Shown in pieces: positions 50,201 through 62,200 of a DNA stretch of 64,000 bases. Below the pieces are notes generated by a model. It saw nothing but the letters and a program-made list of their open reading frames with translations, was not told the DNA's origin and did no database searches. Each line of letters begins with the position of its first letter. The stretch's first letter is position 1. Source of the stretch: Xestospongia muta (lineage: Eukaryota; Porifera; Demospongiae; Haplosclerida; Petrosiidae); assembly GCA_963693285.1 (NCBI GenBank), contig OY848917.1, positions 17,531,245-17,595,244 of the forward strand, read 5' to 3'. The position numbers and the translations under genes were made by a program.

Positions 50201-53200
50201 AGATGAGAAATAATAACAGAACCATAAATGTGGAAATAAAAAAAACAATAGAGTAAACAAATGGCAAAATTGCATTCAATATACTTAGAATTTAGATTAC
50301 AAAATATCACACTTACCCGCTATTATATCATAAAGGACACATTCAGATGAGAAGTATTGACAGCAAAATAAATGTGGAAATAAAAGGTGATAAAATGGAA
50401 AAAATGACTAAATTGCATTCAATATACTTAGAATTTACATTACAATATATCACACTTATTAACTATTATATTGTAAAGGACACAATCAGATGACAAATAA
50501 TAACAGAACCATTAATGTGTAAACAAAAAACAATAGAGTGAACAAAATGGCAAAATTGCATTCAATATATTTAGAATTTACATTACAATAAATCACACTT
50601 ACCGGCTATTATATCATAAAGGACACATTCAGATGAAAAATAATAACAGAACCATAAATGTGGAAATAAAAAAAAAATAGAGTAAACAAAATGGCAAAAT
50701 TGCATTCAATATATTGAGAAATTACATTACAATATGTCACACTTACCCGCTATTATATCATAAAGGACACATTCAGATGAGAAGTATTGACAGCAAAATA
50801 AATGTGGAAATAAAAAGTTATAAAGTGAAGAAAAATTAATGACAAAATTGCATTTAATTTACTTAGAATTTACATTACAATATATCACACTTATTAACTA
50901 TTATATTGTAAAGGAAACAATCAGATGAGAAATAATAACAGAACCATTAATGTGGAAACAAAAAACAATAGAGTGAACAAAATGACAAAATTGCATTCAA
51001 TATATTTAGAATTTACATTACAATAAATCACACTTACCAGCTATTATATCATAAATAACATTCAGATGAGAAATAATAACAGAACCATAAATGTTGAAAC
51101 AAAAAAAAACAATAGAGTGAACAAAATGACAAAATTACATTCAATATATTGAGAAATTACATTACAATATGTCACACTTACCCGCTATTATATCATAAAG
51201 GACACATTCAGATGAGAAGTATTGACAGCAAAATAAATGTGGAAATAAAAGGTGATAAAATGAAAAAAATGACAAAATTGCATTCAATATACTTAGAATT
51301 TACATTACAATATATCACATTTACCCGCTATTATTTTGTAAAGGATACAATCAGATGAGAAATAATAACAGAACCATAAATGTGGAAACAAAAAAAAATA
51401 AAGTGAACAAAATGGGAAAATTGCATTCAATATACTTAGAATTTACATTACAATATGTCACACTTACCCGCTATTATATCATAAAGGACACATTCAGATG
51501 AGAAGTAATGACAGCAACATAAATGTGAAAATAAAAAGTGATAAAGTGAAGAAAAATTAATGACAAAATTGCATTTAATACACTTAGAATTTACATTACA
51601 ATATATCACACTTATTAACTATTATATTGTAAAGGACACAATCAGATGAGAAATAATAACAGAACCATAAATGTGGAAACAAAAAAACAATAGAGTGAAC
51701 AAAATGACAAAATTGCATTCAATATATTTAGAATTTACATACAATAAATCACACTTACTGGCTATTATATCATAAAGGACACATTCAGACGAGAAGTAAT
51801 GACAGAACCATAAATGTGGAAATAAAAAAAACAATAGAGTAAACAAAATGGCAAAATTGCATTCAATATACTTAGAATTTACATTACAATATATCACACT
51901 TACCCGCTATTATATTGTAAAGGATACAATCAGATGAGAAATAATAACAGAACCATAAATGTAGAAACAAAAAACAATAGAGTGAACAAAATGACAAAAT
52001 TGCATTCAATATACTTAGAATTTACATCACTTACCGGCTATTATATCATAAAGGACACATTCAGATGAGAAGTAATGACAGCAACATAAATGTGAAAATA
52101 AAAAGTGATAAAGTGAAGAAAAATTAATGACAAAATTGCATTCAATACACTTAGAATTTACATTACAATATATCACACTTATTAATTATTATATTGTAAA
52201 GGACACAATCAGATGACAAATAATAACAGAACCATAAATGTGGAAACAAAAAAACAATAGAGTGAACAAAATGACAAAATTGCATTCAATATATTTAGAA
52301 TTTACATTACAATAAATCACACTTACTGGCTATTATATCATAAAGGACACATTCAGATGAGAAGTAAAGACAGAATCATAAATGTGGAAATAAAAAAAAA
52401 CAATAGAGTAAGCAAAATTGCATTCAATATACTTAGAATTTACATTACAATATATCACACTTACCTGCTATTATATTGTAAAGGATACAATCAGATGACA
52501 AATAATAACAGAACCAGAAATGTGGAAACAAAAAAACAATAGAGTGAACAAAATGGCAAAATTGCATTCAATATACTTAGAATTTACATTACAATATGTC
52601 ACACTTACCGGCTATTATATCATAAAGGACACATTCAGATGAGAAGTAATGACAGCAACATAAATGTGAAAATAAAAAGTGATAAAGTGAAGAAAAATTA
52701 ATTACAAAATTGCATTCAATACACTTAGAATTTACATTACAATATTGCTATATTGCTACATACTTTGTATTTGTTTCAGATGTTTTACTTCTTTGTCTTA
52801 TTTTATATTGAAATTATATACTAGCTAAACAAGTTCACAATGTCTCTTTTCATTATTATTATTAGAAATGTAGGTTGGATGAATGTACTTAGGATATACT
52901 ATACAACAGAGCATTGCTATAAATTAGAACAATTAATAGAAACTCGAAATTATGTGTGGATGTGTATTCAATGCAGAAATAGCACTAGCAATGTACTCTA
53001 AGAATGCATATTTCTCTACTGATATAAGACAAAATATCTCCTTAATATAAGCATCAAGAACAATGGTTACTGAAGAAGGAACTCAAGTATACTCAACATA
53101 GAACAGGCATCGTGGTAGAATAAAATACTGATTTATTGACCTATTTTTATATTTATGAACTCTGTTACATCCTTATAAATATCATTGTAACTAATTAATA

Positions 53201-56200
53201 AATACAAATAATTGGCTTCTCACACAGAGACTACTTCCTAGCTCTTTATAAAAAACACTTTCATTGTTAAAGTGTTTGAAATAACATTTCTAAAACCATA
53301 TACATCATGTAAAATCACAATGTTTTACATAAATATAATTGTTAATAATCTTTTCTAATTACAAATAGAAGTCTGATAGACTTGTTTAAGTCAGACACAC
53401 TAGTTGTTTATCGTTATAACTTTTATGTTATGTCTTCATTAAAAGTTACTATCTATTCACACAGCTTAAAGACTTGACTTCATTCTCAAGATATCAATTA
53501 CCTCAATAACAACATTGATATCAGCATTATGCTTGACTAATACTTCAACAATATCTCTATCTCCTCGAGAACTTGCATAATGAAGAGCTGCCCATCCTCC
53601 CTATTAGAAAAACACACAAACTATCAATTGTAAAATTAGACCACATAACACTCTATAATAACAGTACAAATACACACAACTTGTCCTTACATTGTTAGTC
53701 TATTAAATATCATTGTGTCAGTCAGTACTATTATATCACTCTCTTATTATAATATTTATAACTCTACTACAAAAACCAACATTATCTCTCAATGACAAAT
53801 ATTGCATCTGAAAAACTAGAGCAGTTTGCACAATAAAAACAAACAAGGCTGGCTTTTAAAGAGTGGACTTGTTACTTTACTAAAAGAAAAAAAATAACTT
53901 CAAATAAGTAATTAAATAATTAATGTTTGAGCATTTCTAGACCACATGACTAAAATATGAAAAGTCTAATCAGAACCTCAAACAATGTAATAGATATAAC
54001 AAATCTAAAATTTTTTCAGCCAAAACATTTGTAACTAATTAGTGCATTTAACTTTAATTTCAAGTTAGAATTTTTGTTAAAATGCTTTATTTGAATTAAT
54101 GGCTTATTTTATTTATGTGCTAGCACTTGAACTGATAACCGAAATATTAATAGAAAAGTGAAGTTTATCTATCTGCTGGTTTCAATAAAAATAAGAAAAA
54201 ATTGATTAGTGTATATGTTATAAAACAAATTACATTATTATTTTCCTAATATTATCTTTAGGGTTTGTATCCTCTTCTTCTGATCTTCATAAAATTTGGT
54301 ATATTTTTTAAAAAATTCTAACTTCATTACATTAGTATAACAACTAACGGCTGACTTTGTGGAAAAAGACTTACATTATATCTTCAGTTATACAGCTTTT
54401 CTAATATAACATATGCACATGAACACTTACTTTGTTTACAAAGTTTAGATTGGCTCCTTTCTCTGCTAAAATAAAAACAACATCTTTGTGTCCATTTTTT
54501 GCTGCTAAGATGACTGGAGTAGATCCTTCCTAAATATATTATAATAACCACATTAACATAAACTAGGAGAACATATAACAATAACAGTAGAGTGAACAAA
54601 ATGACACATTCAGATGAAAAGTAATTATAATACAATAAATGTGGAAAAAAAGTGATTGAGTGACAAAATGGCAAAATTGCATCAATACACTTTGAATTTA
54701 CATTACAATATATCACAATTACCTCCTATTACATTGTAAAGGACACAATCAGATGATAAGTTATAACACCACCAAAAAATGTGGAAACAATAGAGTTAAC
54801 AAAATGACAAAATTGCATTTAATATACTTAGGCATACATTAAAATACATCACATTTACCTCCTATTATATTGTAAAGGACATATTCAGATGACAAGTAAT
54901 GATAGCACCATAAATGTGAAAATAAAAGGTGATAAAATGAAAAAAATAACAAAATTGCATTCAATATACTTAGAATTTACATTACAATATATCACACTTA
55001 CCAGCTATTATATTGTAAAGGATACAATCAGATGAGAAATAATAACAGAACCATAAATGTAGAAACAAAAAAAACAATAGAGTGAACAAAATGACAAAAT
55101 TGTATTCAATATATATAGAATTTACATTACAATATGTCATACTTACCGGCTATTATATCATAAACGACACATTCAGATGAGAAGTAATGACAGCAACATA
55201 AATGTGGAAATAAAAAGTGATAAAGTGAAGAAAAATTAATGACAAAATTGCATTCAATATACTTAGAATTTACATTACAATATAATACATTACCTCCTAT
55301 TATATTGTAAAGGATACAATCAGATGAGAAATAATAACAGAACCATAAATGTGGAAACAAAAAACAATAGAGTGAACAAAATGACAAAATTGTATTCAAT
55401 ATATTGAGAATTTACATTACAATATGTCACACTTACCGGCTATTATATCATAAAGGACACATTCAGATGAGAAGTAATGACAGCAACATAAATGTGAAAA
55501 TAAAAGGTGATAAAGTGAAGAAAAATTAATGACAAAATTGCATTCAATACACTTAGAATTTACATGACAATATATCACACTTATTAACTATTATATTGTA
55601 AAGGACACAATCAGATGACAAATAATAACAGAACCATAAATGTGGAAACAAAAAACAATAGAGTGAACAAAATGACAAAATTGCATTCAATATACTTAGA
55701 ATTTACATTACAAAATATCACACTTACCCGCTATTATATCATAAAGGACACATTCAGATGAGAAGTATTGACAGCAAAATAAATGTGGAAATAAAAGGTG
55801 ATAAAATGGAAAAAATGACTAAATTGCATTCAATATACTTAGAATTTACATTACAATATATCACACTTATTAACTATTATATTGTAAAGGACACAATCAG
55901 ATGAGAAATAATAACAGAACCATAAATGTGGAAACAAAAAACAATAGAGTGAACAAAATGACAAAATTGCATTCAATATATTTAGAATTTACATTACAAT
56001 AAATCACACTTACCAGCTATTAAATCATAAAGGACACATTCAGATGAGAAATAATAACAGAACCATAAATGTAGAAACAAAAAAAACAATAGAGTGAACA
56101 AAATGACAAAATTGTATTCAATATATTTAGAATTTACATTACAATATGTCATACTTACCGGCTATTATATCATAAACGACACATTCAGATGAGAAGTAAT

Positions 56201-59200
56201 GACAGCAACATAAATGTGGAAATAAAAAGTGATAAAGTGAAGAAAAATTAATGACAAAATTGCATTCAATATACTTAGAATTTACATTACAATATAATAC
56301 ATTACCTCCTATTATATTGTAAAGGATACAATCAGATGAGAAATAATAACAGAACCATAAATGTGGAAACAAAAAACAATAGAGTGAACAAAATGACAAA
56401 ATTGTATTCAATATATTGAGAATTTACATTACAATATGTCACACTTACCGGCTATTATATCATAAAGGACACATTCAGATGAGAAGTAATGACAGCAACA
56501 TAAATGTGAAAATAAAAGGTGATAAAGTGAAGAAAAATTAATGACAAAATTGCATTCAATACACTTAGAATTTACATTACAATATATCACACTTATTAAC
56601 TATTATATTGTAAAGGACACAATCAGATGACAAATAATAACAGAACCATAAATGTGGAAACAAAAAACAATAGAGTGAACAAAATGACAAAATTGCATTC
56701 AATATACTTAGAATTTACATTACAAAATATCACACTTACCCGCTATTATATCATAAAGGACACATTCAGATGAGAAGTATTGACAGCAAAATAAATGTGG
56801 AAATAAAAGGTGATAAAATGGAAAAAATGACAAAATTGCATTCAATACACTTAGAATTTACAATACAATATATCACACTTACCCCCTATTATATTGTAAA
56901 GGACACAATCAAATGACAAATAATAACAGAATCATAAATGTAGAAACAAAAAAACAATAGAGTGAACAAAATGACAAAATTGCATTCAATATATTTAGAA
57001 TTTACATTACAATAAATCACACTTACCAGCTATTATATCATAAAGGACACATTCAGATGAGAAATAATAACAGAACCATAAATGTGGAAAAAAAAACAAA
57101 ACAATAGAGTAAACAAAATAGCAAAATTGCATTCAATATACTTAGAATTTACATCACAATATATCACACTTACCAACTATTATATTGTAAAGGATACAAT
57201 CAGATGAGAAATAATAACAGAACCATTAATGTGGAAACAAAAAAAACAATAGAGTGAACAAAATGACAAAATTGCATTCAATATATTTAGAATTTACATT
57301 ACAATATGTCACACTTACTGGCTATTATATCATAAAGGACACATTCAGATGAGAAGTAATGACAGCAACATAAATGTGAAAACAAAAAAAACAATAGAGT
57401 GAACAAAATGGCAAAATTGCATTCAATATACTTAGAATTTACATTACAATATATCACACTTACCCGCTATTATATTGTAAAGGACACAATCAGATGACAA
57501 ATAATAACAAAACCATAAATGTGGAAACAAAAAAAACAATAGAGTGAACAAAATGGCAAAATTGCATTCAATATACTTAGAATTTACATTACAATATAAT
57601 ACATTACCTTCTATTATATTGTAAAGGATACAATCAGATGAGAAATAATAACAGAACCATAAATGTAGAAACAAAAAACAATAGAGTGAACAAAATAACA
57701 AAATTGTATTCAATGTATTGAGAATTTACATTACAATATGTCACACTTACCCGCTATTATATCATAAAGGACACATTCAGATGAGAAGTAATGACAGCAA
57801 CATAAATGTGAAAATAAAAAGTGATAAAGTGAAGAAAAATTAATGACAAAATTGCATTCAAATACACTTAGAATTTACATTACAATATATCACACTTACC
57901 CCCTATTATATTGTAAAGGATACAATCAGATGAGAAATAATAACAGAACCATTAATGTGGAAACAAAAAAAACAATAGAGTGAACAAAATGACAAAATTA
58001 CATTCAATATATTGAGAAATTACATTACAATATGTCACACTTACCGGCTATTATATCATAAAGGACACATTCAGATGAGAAGTAATGACAGCAACATAAA
58101 TGTGAAAATAAAAAGTGATAAAGTGAAGAAAAATTAATTACAAAATTGCATTCAATACACTTAGAATTTACATTACAATATTGCTATATTGCTACATACT
58201 TTGTATTTGTTTCAGATGTTTTACTTCTTTGTCTTATTTTATATTGAAATTATATACTAGCTAAACAAGTTCACAATGTCTCTTTTCATTATTATTATTA
58301 GAAATGTAGGTTGGATGAATGTACTTAGGATATACTATACAACAGAGCATTGCTATAAATTAGAACAATTAATAGAAACTCGAAATTATGTGTGGATGTG
58401 TATTCAATGCAGAAATAGCACTAGCAATGTACTCTAAGAATGCATATTTCTCTACTGATATAAGACAAAATATCTCCTTAATATAAGCATCAGGAACAAT
58501 GGTTACTGAAGAAGGAACTCAAGTATACTCAACATAGAACAGGCATCGTGGTAGAATAAAATACTGATTTATTGACCTATTTTTATATTTATGAACTCTG
58601 TTACATCCTTATAAATATCATTGTAACTAATTAATAAATACAAATAATTGGCTTCTCACACAGAGACTACTTCCTAGCTCTTTATAAAAAACACTTTCAT
58701 TGTTAAAGTGTTTGAAATAACATTTCTAAAACCATATACATCATGTAAAATCACAATGTTTTACATAAATATAATTGTTAATAATCTTTTCTAATTACAA
58801 ATAGAAGTCTGATAGACTTGTTTAAGTCAGACACACTAGTTGTTTATCGTTATAACTTTTATGTTATGTCTTCATTAAAAGTTACTATCTATTCACACAG
58901 CTCAAAGACTTGACTTCATTCTCAAGATATCAATTACCTCAATAACAACATTGATATCAGCATTATGCTTGACTAATACTTCAACAATATCTTTATCTCC
59001 TCGAGAACTTGCATAATGAAGAGCTGCCCATCCTACCTATTAGAACAACACACAAATATCAATTGTAAAATTAGACCACTAACACTCTATAATAACAGTA
59101 CAAATACACACAACTTGTCCTTAGATTGTTAGTCTATTAAATATCATTGTGTCAGTCAGTACTATTATATCACTCTCTTATTATAATATTTACAACTCTA

Positions 59201-62200
59201 CTACAAAAACCAACATTATCTCTCAATGACAAATATTGAATCTGAAAAACTAGAGCAGTTTGCACAATAAAAACAAACAAGGTTGGCTTTTAAAGAGTGG
59301 ACTTGTTACTTTACTAAAATAAAAAAAATTAATAACTTCAAATAAATAATTAAATTATTAATGTTTGAGCATTTCTAGACCACATGACTAAAATATGAAA
59401 AGTCTAATCAGAACCTCAAACAATGTAATAGATATAACAAATCTAAAATTTTTTCAGCCAAAAAAATTTTAACTAATTAGTACATTTAACTTTAATTTCA
59501 AGTTGGAATTTTTGTTAAAATGCTTTATTTGAATTAATGGCTTATTTTATTTATGTGCTAGCACTTGAACTGATAACCGAAATATTTATAGAAAAGTGAA
59601 GTTTATCTATCTGCTGGTTTCAATAAAAATAAGAAAAAATTGATTAGTGTATATGTTATAAAACAAATTACATTATTATTTTCCTAATATTATCATTAGG
59701 GTTTTGTATCCTCTTCTCCTTCTGATCTTCATAAAATTTGGTATATTTTTTTTAAATTCTAACTTCATTACATTAGTATAACAACTAACGGCTGACTTTG
59801 TGGAAAAAGACTTACATTATATCTTCAGTTATACAGCTTTTCTAATATAACATATGCACATGAACACTTACTTTATTTACAAAGTTTAGATTGGCTCCTT
59901 TCTCTGCTAAAATAAAAACAACATCTTTGTGTCCATTTTTTGCTGCTAAGATGACTGGAGTAGATCCTTCCTAAATATATTATAATAACCACATTAACAT
60001 AAACTAGGAGAACATATAACAATAACAGTAGAGTGAACAAAATGACACATTCAGATGAAAAGTAATTATAATTCAATAAATGTGGAAAAAAGTGATTGAG
60101 TGACAAAATGGCAAAATTATATCAATACACTTATAATTTACATCACAATATATCACACTTACTTCCTATTATATTGTAAATGACACAATCAGATGATAAG
60201 TAATAACAGCACCATAAATGTGGAAACAATAGAGTTAACAAAATGACAAAATTGCATTCAATATACTTAGAAAAACATTAAAATACATCACATTTACCTC
60301 CTATTATATTGTAAAGGGCATATTAAGATGAGAAGTAATGGCAGTACCATAAATGTAAAAAGAAAAAACAATAGAGTGAACAAAAATTGGATGAATGTAC
60401 TTAGGATATACTATACAACAGAGCATTGCTTCAAATTAGAACAATTAATAGAAACTTGAAATTATGTGTGGATGTGTATTCAATGCAGAAATAACACTAG
60501 CAATGTACTATGAGAATGCATATTTCTCTACTGATATAAGACAAAATATCTCCTTAATATAAGCATCAGGAACAATGGTTACTGAAGAAGGAACTCAAGT
60601 ATACTCAACATAGAACAGGCCTCGTTGTAGAATAAAATACTGAGTTATTGTCCTTCCTTTGTATTTATGACCTCTGTTACATCCTTATAAATATCATTGT
60701 AACTAATTAATAAATACAAATAAATTGGCTTCTCACACAGAGACTACTTCCTAGCTCTTTATAAAAAACACTTTCATTGTTAAAGTGTTTGAAATAACAC
60801 TTCTAAAACCATATACATCATGTAAAATCACAATGTTTTACATAAAAATAATTGTTAATAATCTTTTCTAATTACAAATAGAAGTCTGATAGACTTGTTT
60901 AAGTCAGACACACTAGTTGTTTATCGTTATAATTTTTATGTTATGTCTTCATTAAAAGTTACTATCTATTCACACAGCTCAAAGACTTGACTTCATTCTC
61001 AAGATATCAATTACCTCAATAACAACATTGATATCAGCATTATGCTTGACTAATACTTCAACAATATCTCTATCTCCTCGAGAACTTGCATAATGAAGAG
61101 CTGCCCATCCTCCCTATTAGAACAACACACAAATATCAATTGTAAAATTAGACCACTAACACTCTATAATAACAGTACAAATACACACAACTTGTCCTTA
61201 CATTGTTAGTCTATTAAATATCATTGTGTCAGTCAGTACTATCATATCACTCTCTTATTATAATATTTATAACTCTACTACAAAAACCAACATTATCTCT
61301 CAATGACAAATATTGCATCTGAAAAACTAGAGCAGTTTGCACAATAAAAACAAACATGGTTGGCTTTTAAAGAGTGGACTTGTTACTTTACTAAAATAAA
61401 AAAAATTAATAACTTCAAATAAATAATTAAATTATTAATGTTTGAGCATTTCTAGACCACATGACTAAAATATGAAAAGTCTAATCAGAACCTCAAACAA
61501 TGTAATAGATATAACAAATCTAAAATTTTTTCAGCCAAAAAAATTTTAACTAATTAGTACATTTAACTTTAATTTCAAGTTGGAATTTTTGTTAAAATGC
61601 TTTATTTGAATTAATGGCTTATTTTATTTATGTGCTAGCACTTGAACTGATAACCGAAATATTTATAGAAAAGTGAAGTTTATCTATCTGCTGGTTTCAA
61701 TAAAAATAAGAAAAAATTGATTAGTGTATATGTTATAAAACAAATTACATTATTATTTTCCTAATATTATCATTAGGGTTTTGTATCCTCTTCTCCTTCT
61801 GATCTTCATAAAATTTGGTATATTTTTTAAAAAATTCTAACTTCATTACATTAGTATAACAACTAACGGCTGACTTTGTGGAAAAAGACTTACATTATAT
61901 CTTCAGTTATACAGCTTTTCTAATATAACATATGCACATGAACACTTACTTTATTTACAAAGTTTAGATTGGCTCCTTTCTCTGCTAAAATAAAAACAAC
62001 ATCTTTGTGTCCATTTTTTGCTGCTAAGATGACTGGAGTAGATCCTTCCTAAATATATTATAATAACCACATTAACATAAACTAGGAGAACATATAACAA
62101 TAACAGTAGAGTGAACAAAATGACACATTCAGATGAAAAGTAATTATAATTCAATAAATGTGGAAAAAAGTGATTGAGTGACAAAATGGCAAAATTATAT

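Larger units (their letters stand above)
58309..60385. repeat. 2.08-kb A/B ankyrin unit, copy 1
   Basis: First of the near-identical units with one A exon, one B exon and a short minisatellite. Compared with copy 2 it has scattered single-base differences and small indels. Confidence 0.88.

Noticed and set aside
45760..52745. CRISPR-like array
   Set aside because: Units are about 145 bp, adjacent without unique spacers, and lie in an animal intron; this is a minisatellite.
46077..60106. Repeated 60-110-residue open frames on both strands in the arrays
   Set aside because: They are generated by the 145-bp minisatellite, shift with unit variants and have no family motif.
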